DNA of 26,834 bases from Candidatus Sabulitectum sp. (GTDB lineage: Bacteria > Fermentibacterota > Fermentibacteria > Fermentibacterales > Fermentibacteraceae), in NCBI GenBank assembly GCA_023145935.1, contig JAGLDB010000006.1:1-26834 (forward strand), written 5' to 3'. Positions within the stretch are counted from its first letter, which is position 1, and every line of letters starts with the position of its first letter. This document shows, piece after piece, positions 16,401 to 23,464 of this stretch. Below the pieces are notes generated by a model. That model had not been told where the DNA came from. It worked only from the letters and a program-made list of their open reading frames with translations, and did not search any database. The position numbers and the translations under genes were made by a program.

Positions 16401-17599
16401 GGATCCCGCTTATGAGTGAAGCAAGCATTCTTGCAGCGGCGGCAGTAAGGAACAGGGGGATTGATGCCAGGGTTATTCCCCCTACAACATCCGAAACCGT
16501 TGCTCTGGGGCGAACTGTTACAACAGGCAGGGAATGTTACCCGGCAATTATTACCGCAGGCAATATGCTTAAAATACTTGAGACCAGTAAGCCGGAAGAG
16601 TCAGCATTTTTTATGGCAACTGCCTCTGGTCCATGTCGATTCGGAAGATACTGCAATTTCCAGAGGCAGGTTCTTGAAAAGAAGGGTTTCACCAATGTAC
16701 CGGTTCTTACTGCGACTTCAAGTGATTCCTATTCGGATATACCTGGCCTTGGATCTAAAAAATTCCAGAAAGATATGCTTCAGAGTCTGGCCGCAGCTGA
16801 TATACTGAAAAGAGTTCTTCTAAGAGTTCGTCCATACGAGATAACAGAGGGAAGTGCTGACAAGCTTTTCAGCAAGTGGCTGGGAGAATTCGAGAAGGTG
16901 CTTGAGGAGGGTAATTCTCTTCCCGCCCAGGCGAAAAAAGCGGCAGCTGAATTTAAGAAATTCCCGGTGAGAGATATCCCCAGGAAACCTCTGGTTGCAG
17001 TTTTCGGAGAGATCTATGTAAGAAATGATGACTATGCCAATGACAACACCATAGTCAAGCTGGAGAACCTTGGAGCAGAGGTGATATACACACCTATTAC
17101 AGAGTGGTTTGATTATGTGAATCACAGCTACATTGAAAAATCAAAACAGAAGAGGAAGACTTCTTCGGTCATAAAGGGCAAGGCCATTGGCATGGTGATC
17201 ACCAAGGTTAAAAGAGCTGTAGAGAAACCATTTGACTTGCTTCTGGATGGGACACCTCATGTTTCAGCCTCTCAGGTAATGAAGGCTTCTGCACCATACA
17301 TGGCAGAGAATGTAGGTGGAGAGGCTGTTCTCAGTATAGGTGCTCCTATCGCTTTGCTGGAGCACGGCGGGATAGACGGTGCAGTTAATGTGTACCCTTT
17401 CAACTGTCTTCCCGGAACGATTGTTTCTGCCATCTCAAGAAGAATAAAGCGTGATAAGCCCGGCCTGCCCTGGTTGAACCTCGCCTTTGACGGCCAGGAG
17501 GATACGGACAACACATCAAGATTTGAAGCTTTTATGGATCAGGTTCGCAGGCTTCATCATGGAAAATCAGGACGAACGAAAGGGGCAGATAATGAATAA
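13454..17599 (+). CDS. Fused 2-hydroxyacyl-CoA dehydratase activase-type protein (double BadF/HgdC ATPase)
   Basis: The 1381-residue protein belongs to the large fused activase family. HgdC/BadF-type ATPases use ATP to push electrons into 2-hydroxyacyl-CoA dehydratases or benzoyl-CoA reductases. The first ASKHA ATPase domain (about 4-255) has GIDIGSVAIKVAF, MGGQDSK and cysteines C127 (ICAAGTGSF) and C166 (AGRCSVF). The second (about 300-560) repeats GIDVGSISTN, IGGQDSK, VCAAGTGSF and LGERCTVF. A Cys cluster follows (CKACSNEC plus a later GRC, about 583-612). A DUF2229 region comes next (from about 650, RSLWFWEQFPFFGTFF), then an HgdB-like region with GPCRFGRYCNFQRQ (about 1055). The length is normal for the fused family. 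No separate dehydratase is nearby. GGGAG precedes ATG by about 6 bases, inside a hairpin. The end overlaps the M18 gene by 8 bases. Confidence 0.92.
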   Translation: MEKITAGIDIGSVAIKVAFLENKKIIRSIYHRHQGKPMEALLGLFAAHPELNTIPVVLTGTGSSRIAEFTKTGLVNEVVALAASISEYLPFAGSVIEMGGQDSKLLLMRTDATGSAVMDEFSMNSICAAGTGSFLDQQAGRLGLTPEEMGDLAVTCDAPPRIAGRCSVFAKSDMIHLQQVGATVAEIVSGLCFAVARNFRSVIASGRQFRYPVVFAGGVAANRGMVKAFESVLDGEVVVPEHFNVLTAAGAALSDNPKLLTAQQIKELIESTGSEIETLPSLKPFALAKADFSYLSELPSEGIYLGIDVGSISTNLAAVSPDGKVVDRLYLRTAGKPLEAVKNGLRTMGPRVSSVPVLGVGVTGSGRYMTGDFVGADVVRNEISAQARAAIEIDPDVDTVFEIGGQDSKYISIHNGRVVDFEMNKVCAAGTGSFLEEQAEKLDLKIEDFGPMALSADEPCRLGERCTVFMESDVVSHQAVSTPVQQITSGLCYSIVRNYLHRVVGERKIGEKIFFQGGTAHNQGVVAAFNSVLGQGRKVILPPHHDVTGAIGVALMARDSMEENQQSTFRGWSLSENNYTQDSFICKACSNECEIHRVTLADGTRLFYGGRCEKYETGSMQSIAGGENLFIQRVDNLFKHSGEDWGMGPIVGIARSLWFWEQFPFFGTFFRTLGCRVVVSDESSPTTVHSGVENVAAETCFPVKIAHGHVIDLLDKGVEILFLPSILRNKPQGDFSESYNCPYVQGSPYILDAGLVLNKKKNVKVLKPVLDFSLPGDEWMSALIETAIELGFSTSDAKKALKAAELAQTRFIETNTEIGTRAIRNLNGRRGFVVVSRPYNGSDPLVNTDLPAKLARLGGVVIPLDMLPMSMERASEGYSNMYWHYGQRILAGGIVIKENKDLHAVYLSNFGCGPDSFIEHSFKEIMGEKPYLAIEIDEHAADAGVITRCEAFMDALDGAGTAGTEPYQPPEHRKEDISGRTLWIPLMSEASILAAAAVRNRGIDARVIPPTTSETVALGRTVTTGRECYPAIITAGNMLKILETSKPEESAFFMATASGPCRFGRYCNFQRQVLEKKGFTNVPVLTATSSDSYSDIPGLGSKKFQKDMLQSLAAADILKRVLLRVRPYEITEGSADKLFSKWLGEFEKVLEEGNSLPAQAKKAAAEFKKFPVRDIPRKPLVAVFGEIYVRNDDYANDNTIVKLENLGAEVIYTPITEWFDYVNHSYIEKSKQKRKTSSVIKGKAIGMVITKVKRAVEKPFDLLLDGTPHVSASQVMKASAPYMAENVGGEAVLSIGAPIALLEHGGIDGAVNVYPFNCLPGTIVSAISRRIKRDKPGLPWLNLAFDGQEDTDNTSRFEAFMDQVRRLHHGKSGRTKGADNE

Positions 17600-18872
17600 G
17601 GAAATTACCGGTCTTATGTCTTTTCTGGAGAATTCTCCAACTGCATCGCATTGTGTAAAGATCTCAGCTGCATTGCTTGAAGAAAATGGTTTCAAAGAGA
17701 TGTTCATGGGCGATGAATGGAGTCTGAACGCCGGGGACAAGTGCTATGTAATTGACTCTGCTTCCACTCTTGCTGCTTTTATCGTGGGAAGCAGATCTGC
17801 TGCATCCGCAGGCTTCAGAATAATTGGTACCCATACAGACTCTCCGGGTTTCAGATTGAAACCGGAACCATACGCCTACACCGAAGGTCTTTCAACTCTG
17901 GGCGTGGAAATCTATGGTGGTCCTACAGTTGCAACATGGTTCGACCGTGATCTGGGTCTTGCTGGCAATGTCTCTTTTATGGAGAATGATTGCCTTACAA
18001 CAAAGCTTTTCAAAATAGACAAACCTGTATTGAGATTCCCGTCCCCGGCCATTCATCTTAACCGTACCGCCAACAAAGATGGTTTTAAAGCAAATGCTGA
18101 AGATCAGCTTCTGCTTGTGTTCGGTGATGAAAAGAATGATTACGAAACGCTTAAGGGAATCATAGCTGAAGCTGCAGGCATAAAAGCAGAGCAGATGATC
18201 GACTTTTCCGGTGAGGTGTTTGACATTCAGAAACCGGCATTGAATGGAATAAGCAACAACTACCTTATTGCGTCAGGGATCGATAACCAGGCCAGTACCC
18301 ATGCTGCTCTGGCAGCGATTACCCAGGTGGGTCTCACGGATCCTACAGCGGTTATCTTCCTTTTTGATAACGAGGAAATTGGTTCCAGAACAGTTAACGG
18401 AGCAGCTTCGCCATTCATGGAAAGGGTACTTGAACGCATTTCCGGTACAAGGGACGATTTCTTCAGAGCCTGCAGCCGCAGCATGAATGTTAGTGCGGAT
18501 TGTGTTCATGCAATTCACCCGGGATGGGCTGGGAAACACAGCAAGCTTTCCAAACCTCAGTTGAACAAGGGTCCTGCAATAAAGATGTCTGCCGGTGGCA
18601 GTTACGCATCAAGCGCCAGAACATCCGCTTACTTCATGAAGTGTGCTGAGGTTGCAGATAGTCCTATTCAGAAATTTGTCTCTCGTGCTGACAGCAAAAG
18701 TGGTGGAACCCTGGGGCCCATTGCAGCCACTGGAACAGGTATACCCACAGTTGACGTTGGCAGTCCCATGTTGTCCATGCACTCCATAAGAGAAATGGCT
18801 GGAACAGTTGATCACAAGCACATGATCAACTGTATGAAAGTGCATCTGAAAGGCCGTATAGCTATCTCTTGA
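17592..18872 (+). CDS. M18 family aminopeptidase
   Basis: M18 enzymes are cytoplasmic dodecameric metallo-aminopeptidases that mostly remove acidic N-terminal residues. The 426-residue protein carries the family metal and catalytic motifs: GTHTDSPGFRLKP (His, about residue 80), GIDNQAS (bridging Asp), LFDNEEIGS (Glu-Glu), the Asp in NVSADCVHAIHPG, and PMLSMHSIREMAG (last His ligand). The length matches bacterial M18 proteins (about 420-430). The frame is open upstream to 17487, but ATG at 17592 is chosen because AAAGGGG lies about 7 bases before it and the protein then starts MNKEITGLMSFLENSPTASH, as usual for the family. It overlaps the activase gene by 8 bases, so the two are probably co-transcribed. 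The link to the activase may be amino-acid fermentation, which is inference. Confidence 0.95.
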   Translation: MNKEITGLMSFLENSPTASHCVKISAALLEENGFKEMFMGDEWSLNAGDKCYVIDSASTLAAFIVGSRSAASAGFRIIGTHTDSPGFRLKPEPYAYTEGLSTLGVEIYGGPTVATWFDRDLGLAGNVSFMENDCLTTKLFKIDKPVLRFPSPAIHLNRTANKDGFKANAEDQLLLVFGDEKNDYETLKGIIAEAAGIKAEQMIDFSGEVFDIQKPALNGISNNYLIASGIDNQASTHAALAAITQVGLTDPTAVIFLFDNEEIGSRTVNGAASPFMERVLERISGTRDDFFRACSRSMNVSADCVHAIHPGWAGKHSKLSKPQLNKGPAIKMSAGGSYASSARTSAYFMKCAEVADSPIQKFVSRADSKSGGTLGPIAATGTGIPTVDVGSPMLSMHSIREMAGTVDHKHMINCMKVHLKGRIAIS

Positions 18873-18891
18873 TAGTCAATTTCTTCAATAA

Positions 18892-18920
18892 GGGGTCGGC
18901 GTAAGCCGGCCCCTTTTCTT
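18892..18920 (+). terminator. Rho-independent terminator after the aminopeptidase gene
   Basis: GGGGTCGGC (18892-18900) and GCCGGCCCC (18905-18913) form a 9-base-pair stem with one G-T wobble and a GTAA tetraloop. TTTTCTT follows directly. It lies about 20 bases after the stop codon and ends the activase-aminopeptidase transcript. Confidence 0.85.
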
Positions 18921-18953
18921 AATGATGTTGTTTCGTATTTCCTACCAATTTAG

Positions 18954-18959
18954 TATAAT
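18954..18959 (+). promoter_or_regulatory. Putative -10 box upstream of the flavoprotein pseudogene
   Basis: A perfect TATAAT lies 36 bases before the ATG at 18995, and AGGAGGAG precedes that ATG. No convincing -35 box is found 16-18 bases upstream. The gene may still be transcribed although its reading frame is broken. Confidence 0.4.
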
Positions 18960-18994
18960 ACAGCCACAATATAACTTATCAGGAGGAGAACGAA

Positions 18995-20091
18995 ATGACA
19001 AAAGAAGTTGATGTAGCAATAATTGGTGCTGGTACCGCAGGGCTTTCCGCCCTTGGGCATGTAAGAAAAAGAACTGAAAACTTTGTAATCGTTAACGATG
19101 GCCCTTACGGCACAACATGCGCTAGAATAGGCTGTATGCCTTCAAAAATGCTTATCGAGGCCGCGGATATCTACCACAAAAGACACCTTTTGGAAGATAT
19201 GGGTTTCAAGCTGAATGGTACGGTTGAAGTTGACGGGAAAGCCGTACTTAAAAGAGCAAGAGGCCTGAGAGATTTGTTTGTTTCCAGCGTCAAGAGGGCT
19301 ACGAACAATCTTGGAGACAGGAACATATCGGGCAGAGCAAAAATCCTTGCCCCTGATCTTCTGGAAATAAATGGAGAACAGATACGAACCGAAGCCATGA
19401 TAATCGCAACTGGTTCAACCCCGATAATGCCGGAGTCATGGAAAAAATTCGGCAATCGTATTATTACCAATGAAGAGCTTTTTGAAATGGAAGACTTGCC
19501 CAAAAGTATGGCTGTAGTGGGTCTTGGGGCCATCGGTCTGGAAATGGCACAGGCTTTTAGCCGCATTGGTGTTGAAGTTACCGGTTTTGATGCACTGAAG
19601 ACCATTGGTGGTATCAGTGATCCTGAAGTAGCTGCATCTGCAATAGAGCTGCTTACGAAGGAGTTTCCGATTCATCTGGAGAGCAGAGTTACTGCCGGAG
19701 AACCTTCATAGGCATTGTATTCACCCATCCGAACATAGCTTCTGTAGGTACAAAATTCAGGGATATCGACTTGGAGAACACAGTGATCGGGGCCATGGAC
19801 TATTCGGGGCAGGCCAGAGCAATGACTGCCTTGCAGAACCACTGGCTTCTCCGGTTGTATGCTGAAAAGAGCACAGGTAAGCTTATTGGGGCTGAAATGG
19901 CCATCCCCGATGGTGAACATATTGCTCACTCAATTTCCTGGGCAATCCAGAGAGGTTTGACTGTATTCGAAATGCTGGAGCTCAACTTCTACCATCCGGT
20001 AACAGAAGAAGGCATCCGAGCTGCACTGAGAGTTGCTGCAAACAAAATAGAAAAAAGGGAATCCGGTCCGGAAATTCCCCTGTGCAGGTAA
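18995..20091 (+). pseudogene. Dihydrolipoamide-dehydrogenase-like flavoprotein, internally deleted and frameshifted
   Basis: The intact family is a homodimeric FAD/NAD disulfide oxidoreductase of about 460-470 residues. The first 238 codons (18995-19711) give the FAD motif AIIGAGTAG, the redox disulfide TTCARIGCMPSK (C42 and C47), ATGSTP and the NAD motif VVGLGAIGLE, and then hit TAG. The C-terminal dimerisation domain continues in another frame (from about 19705, GIVFTHPNIASVG) through FYHPVTEEGIRAAL, the catalytic His-Glu pair, to 20091. Both halves align well with the family. About 100-110 residues between RVTAGEP and GIVFTHPN are absent, including the second FAD-contacting GD segment. A programmed frameshift could not restore these, so the gene looks inactivated by a deletion of roughly 0.3 kb. 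A local assembly collapse is the alternative. Confidence 0.85.
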
Positions 20092-20124
20092 AAGATACAG
20101 AAGATGATCAGAGAATACTTATGA

Positions 20125-20159
20125 TTGACATGCATGCTTAATGGTGTGATATTGCATGC
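20125..20159 (+). promoter_or_regulatory. Toxin-antitoxin promoter with paired GCATGC operator sites
   Basis: TTGACA (20125-20130), a perfect -35 box, is followed after 17 bases by GATATT (20148-20153). Two palindromic GCATGC hexamers (20132-20137 and 20154-20159) are 22 bases apart, about two helical turns. One lies in the spacer and one directly after the -10 box. This arrangement is expected for autorepression by a ribbon-helix-helix antitoxin bound as a dimer of dimers. Confidence 0.6.
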
Positions 20160-20171
20160 AGGAGGTCGCCT

Positions 20172-20414
20172 ATGCCAACACTTCAAGTGAGAGATTTGCC
20201 GGAAGATGTTTATGTCAGCCTGGTTATGCTTGCGGATAAAGAAAGCCGCAGTATTACCCAACAGACAATTACACTTTTAAGAGAGGCACTTGGATTGCAT
20301 GCCAACAACCGGTTGAGGAGAAAAGCTTTACTGGATAAAATAGCAGTGAAGACATTTCCTGACTCCGGTGTTATTGATTCTGTTTCTCTTGTAAGAGAAG
20401 ATAGAGACAGATGA
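20172..20414 (+). CDS. vapB: FitA/VapB-like ribbon-helix-helix antitoxin
   Basis: The 80-residue product begins MPTLQVRDLPEDVYVSLVML, the strand-helix start of FitA/CopG-type antitoxins. It continues with a helix containing SRSITQQTITLLREAL and a flexible, charged C-terminal tail that would wrap the toxin. AGGAGGT lies about 6 bases before ATG. The last codons overlap the toxin start as ATGA, the usual arrangement in VapBC operons. The protein should neutralise the PIN-domain toxin and repress the shared promoter through the GCATGC sites just upstream. The assignment to the VapB versus FitA subgroup is uncertain. Confidence 0.88.
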   Translation: MPTLQVRDLPEDVYVSLVMLADKESRSITQQTITLLREALGLHANNRLRRKALLDKIAVKTFPDSGVIDSVSLVREDRDR

Positions 20415-20809
20415 TAGTTGTTCTAGATGTTTCTGCTGCTATTGATGTTGTTCTTCGCAAAGATGCATACATAGAATTCTCTGAGGTAATTGGGAAGACA
20501 GATGTCGTAATCGCTCCTGAGATATACATCTCGGAAATTTCTAATGTCGCATGGAAGTATCATAAGATGGCTGATTATTCTCAAGAGCAGTCTTCAGATC
20601 TTGCAGAAACAGGAATTCTTATTATAGACAAGTTTGTACCTGTTGCTGATTTGTGGAAAGAAGCTTTACAGGAAGCAATTCTCAATGATCATTCAGTTTA
20701 TGATTTGCTTTATCTGGTATGTGCCAGGAGAAGTAATGGTGTTTTACTCACAAGGGATAAAAGACTAATCACCCTTTGCAACGAACTGCATGTCAGAACC
20801 TTACTGTAG
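20411..20809 (+). CDS. vapC: PIN-domain ribonuclease toxin (VapC family)
   Basis: VapC toxins are Mg-dependent RNases that usually cut tRNA or rRNA and stop growth when the antitoxin is lost. The 132-residue protein keeps the four acidic active-site residues: D6 (VVLDVSAAID), E42 (SEISNV), D98 (SVYDLLYL) and D116 (LLTRDKRL). The length is typical (about 130). It overlaps the antitoxin gene by 4 bases and so is translationally coupled. The active site looks intact, so the pair is probably functional. It lies directly after the deleted flavoprotein gene, a spot that may tolerate insertions. The target RNA cannot be predicted. Confidence 0.9.
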   Translation: MIVVLDVSAAIDVVLRKDAYIEFSEVIGKTDVVIAPEIYISEISNVAWKYHKMADYSQEQSSDLAETGILIIDKFVPVADLWKEALQEAILNDHSVYDLLYLVCARRSNGVLLTRDKRLITLCNELHVRTLL

Positions 20810-20889
20810 GGCTATTGATTGTGCAAAATGAACAGAGTTACAGCTGAACCTGTATTGTCAGCGAAGTGTAGTATTGCCGAAGGGGGAAC

Positions 20890-21399
20890 ATGTATTTTCT
20901 GGCAGTTTTTGCTCTGCTTTCAAGCCCTGCTGTAGATCAGGAATTTATCTATGAGATACAGCAGAGCCCTGATGATTCCGTTGTAGTTACAGCCTGTTTC
21001 ATGGGCTACAGTCTTGGGGATTACTATCATGCAGCATTCACCCATGATAATGGAGATCTTTTCACTGCCTGGGCCCCGACCGCCAGGAATCCGGGTCTGG
21101 GGGTTTTCCTTTTTCAGTACATTGGCGATCCTGTTGAGGTAACCATTGTGAATGTGCTTACCTATGTGTGGGAAGCTGGTGATAACATCATATGTCCCAC
21201 TGTTATGGATGCCAGCACCCAGGTGGAAACCTACTCTCAGTGGTATGAGAGAACATCAGAGGAGTTCGGGATCACCACCAACCAGGAATTCAGTGAATAC
21301 TTCGGAGAACCGGAGTTCAATGAACCTTCATTCATGGAGTATGAATACCTCCTGCAGAGTGGAGCCAGCTACAGACAGGTTCTTTTGCCTGTGGAATAA
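20890..21399 (+). CDS. Secreted protein of unknown function
   Basis: The 169-residue product begins MYFLAVFALLSSPAVDQEF, a short signal peptide probably cleaved after SSPA. The mature part is acidic and aromatic-rich (GYSLGDYYHAAF, then WEAGDNIICP, YSQWYERTSEEFG), suggesting an extracytoplasmic soluble domain. I recognise no family. GGGGG lies 4 bases before the ATG. It starts 80 bases after the toxin gene and ends 99 bases before another secreted-protein gene on the same strand, so the two may form a small transcription unit. No catalytic or metal-binding motif is evident. Confidence 0.75.
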   Translation: MYFLAVFALLSSPAVDQEFIYEIQQSPDDSVVVTACFMGYSLGDYYHAAFTHDNGDLFTAWAPTARNPGLGVFLFQYIGDPVEVTIVNVLTYVWEAGDNIICPTVMDASTQVETYSQWYERTSEEFGITTNQEFSEYFGEPEFNEPSFMEYEYLLQSGASYRQVLLPVE

Positions 21400-21498
21400 T
21401 CTTTCCCTTGCCGTAAAGATATTGCCTGCATCATGAGACAGCACTATACTATCAGAGTGTTTTCGGTGATGATCTGTTTCTGCAGGGAGGACGATAAA

Positions 21499-22578
21499 AT
21501 GGAAGGAACCTTTCCAAGACCCGCTACTTTTCTCTTCTTATCTGTAATTCTTCTGGTCTTGGTGGCACATGCACAGCCAGTAATGCTAACAGATTCACTA
21601 TCAACGAGCTTCGGAGAATTTGTAATGGTTTCCGGTGGGAAAGTGATCTTTGTGAACACCGCGGGATCCCTCAGTTCTGTGAACATTCAAGACCCTTTCA
21701 ACACAAGCCCTTTTACAGTGGACTGGATAGCTGCTGACAATGGCTGGGCCGGGCCTGAAACGATCAGGTTATTGAAGAGCAGCCCGGACGGGAATTCGGT
21801 ATGTATTGCTGTGGAAGTTTCTATCCAGGACAGTGTTATGAACAGAGGCCTTTCCATGCCAGAACCAATTGTCATTGTCGTCTGTAATTCCAGTGGCGGT
21901 GTGGCACGGGCAGTGGGAGTAACGACGGATTCAGGTAATAATCTTTCTTTTGATTTTACTCAGGATTCAAGACTGCTGTATGGAGCAGGGTTTCTTCCCT
22001 GCCTGCCAAATTCAGAGGCATATTACGCTCACTTTCTGGGGGACGAGAGCAGTTCCATTCGCCGGTTTGATGTGATCGATCTGGAAGAAAATGCAAGATT
22101 CAGTGCAAATGGACTTATTGGTGACTATTTCATAGGCAATCCGTGGTCGGATCTAATTTCTGCAGGTGATGAGCCCTTGATCCGAATAGTAGATATCGCA
22201 ACCTTCTCGGTTGTTTTTGAAGACAGTACACTCATTTCATCTGTTGTAGAACAGTGGGTTGAACCTGATGCCGGGCTCGCACAACTTGACTCACTTCAGA
22301 TCATCAGGCTTTCGGACGGTACAGTTTTTGTGAATCGGGAAGCTCCGTTCATTATTCTCTGCAGATCGTCTGAAGGCAATTACATATTTACCAGGAATGA
22401 AGGGGAAACCTTCAGCAGAGGAACAGTGAACTGGTCAACCTTTGAAGAAGAGGAAACCTCAGAGTTAACTGAACTGGCGGGGTACCTTTCAATCTCAGGA
22501 AAAGTTCTGCCGGTAGATCCTGGTAACAGCATAATTTTCAGAGCAGGTCGTGGTTTGTATTATTACGAGTTTCAGTAA
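21499..22578 (+). CDS. Secreted protein, possibly beta-propeller-like, function unknown
   Basis: The 359-residue product begins MEGTFPRPATFLFLSVILLV followed by LVAHAQ, a signal peptide likely cleaved after AHA. The mature protein is rich in short strands. SPDGNSVCIAV and TQDSRLLYGAG look like the xPDGxxxxxx strand-turn motif of PD40/WD40-type propellers, so a propeller-like fold is possible, though repeats are few and irregular. The frame is open from 21433, but ATG at 21499 is chosen because GGGAGG lies about 8 bases upstream and it puts the hydrophobic core at the right place. It follows another secreted-protein gene on the same strand. No enzymatic motif is seen. Confidence 0.75.
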   Translation: MEGTFPRPATFLFLSVILLVLVAHAQPVMLTDSLSTSFGEFVMVSGGKVIFVNTAGSLSSVNIQDPFNTSPFTVDWIAADNGWAGPETIRLLKSSPDGNSVCIAVEVSIQDSVMNRGLSMPEPIVIVVCNSSGGVARAVGVTTDSGNNLSFDFTQDSRLLYGAGFLPCLPNSEAYYAHFLGDESSSIRRFDVIDLEENARFSANGLIGDYFIGNPWSDLISAGDEPLIRIVDIATFSVVFEDSTLISSVVEQWVEPDAGLAQLDSLQIIRLSDGTVFVNREAPFIILCRSSEGNYIFTRNEGETFSRGTVNWSTFEEEETSELTELAGYLSISGKVLPVDPGNSIIFRAGRGLYYYEFQ

Positions 22579-22644
22579 GCAGGCCAGTCGGTATCTGTGT
22601 TCTCACTTTCTTGCAAAAGTGGTTGTAAAGGATTATGATTCGGC

Positions 22645-22673
22645 TTGGCAATAGAAGCTGAAAGATTTGTAAC
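22645..22673 (+). promoter_or_regulatory. Weak candidate promoter for the surface-polymer locus
   Basis: TTGGCA (22645-22650) and TGTAAC (22668-22673) are 17 bases apart, each 4/6 against consensus or better. They lie 36 bases before the first ATG of the four-gene locus. The 130-base gap contains no gene. A 6-base-pair hairpin at 22604-22621 has no T-run. Confidence 0.25.
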
Positions 22674-22708
22674 ATATTATAAAACATGTAGTTATGCGGG
22701 GCTGAGTA

Positions 22709-23464
22709 ATGAAAGCAGTAATCATTGCAGCTGGTTGTGGTTCGCGACTGGAGTCAAAGCATCTTGGGGTACCCAAGACTCTTATTGACATCGGAAGTAC
22801 AAGAATAATTGATATTATTCTTAGTGGAATAGCTGACTCGGGTATTAAAGATGTAGTGATAGTAACCGGGTTCAATGCGGCTGCACTGGAAGATTACATA
22901 AAGAAGACTGCAAGGGATGATCTTAGTATAGAGCTCTGCTACAACCCTTCATGGGAGCTTGCCAATGGGGTTTCGGTGCTTGCAGCAGCAGAATTGATTC
23001 AGCGGGATGAGGAATTTATTCTTCTGATGAGTGATCACATCTTCCAGCCTGAGATGCTTAAATTAGTAATTGATACTGATATAGATTCTAGCCAGGCACT
23101 GCTTGCCCTCGACTTTAAAGTTACTGAGATTCCCGATATAGACGATGGCATGAAGGTAAAATGCAGCAGAATAGACGGAAGCAGACAAGAAATAACCGGG
23201 CTTGATAAAGCATTCAGTGATTTCCAGGCTGTTGATTGCGGCATGTTCAAATTGAATCACAGCTTTTTCTCTGTTCTCGGCGAAAATGTAAGAAACGGTA
23301 GAGATTCTCTTTCGGATACCTGCAATACTCTTGCCTCGGAAGGCAGGATGATCGGTGTTGACATAAATGATTTGAGATGGATAGATCTGGACACACCGGA
23401 AATGCTTTTGTTTACCACTTTGATTGAAAAGATCATTGGTGATCCAGGAGATACTCAACTCTGA
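22709..23464 (+). CDS. Sugar-phosphate nucleotidyltransferase, CTP:inositol-1-phosphate cytidylyltransferase-like
   Basis: The 251-residue single-domain protein has the nucleotidyltransferase Rossmann start KAVIIAAGCGSRLE and PKTL (K23). It continues with VIVTGFNA, then NPSWELANGVSVLAA, LLMSDHIFQPEM (metal Asp D109) and, near the end, WIDLDTPEM. The combination of NGxSVL and LLMSDHxF, plus AVDCGMF and DSLSD further on, matches my recollection of the IPCT domain of IPCT/DIPPS enzymes better than LicC or glucose-1-phosphate enzymes. Those make CDP-inositol from CTP and inositol-1-phosphate. The usual fused CDP-alcohol phosphatidyltransferase domain is absent. Its TGA overlaps the next ATG by one base, so it probably supplies the activated polyol for the three transferases that follow. 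Substrate is inferred, not shown. Confidence 0.8.
   Translation: MKAVIIAAGCGSRLESKHLGVPKTLIDIGSTRIIDIILSGIADSGIKDVVIVTGFNAAALEDYIKKTARDDLSIELCYNPSWELANGVSVLAAAELIQRDEEFILLMSDHIFQPEMLKLVIDTDIDSSQALLALDFKVTEIPDIDDGMKVKCSRIDGSRQEITGLDKAFSDFQAVDCGMFKLNHSFFSVLGENVRNGRDSLSDTCNTLASEGRMIGVDINDLRWIDLDTPEMLLFTTLIEKIIGDPGDTQL

Noticed and set aside
18995..20091. Programmed frameshift in the flavoprotein gene
   Set aside because: About 100 residues of the family fold are absent, so a frameshift alone could not yield a complete protein. No slippery heptamer is evident at the junction.
20125..20809. Antiphage defence island around the toxin-antitoxin pair
   Set aside because: No other defence, phage or integrase gene is present nearby; the neighbours are a flavoprotein remnant and secreted proteins.
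22604..22621. CACTTT/AAAGTG hairpin as a terminator after the secreted-protein gene
   Set aside because: The stem is only 6 base pairs and is followed by GGTTG with no T-run.
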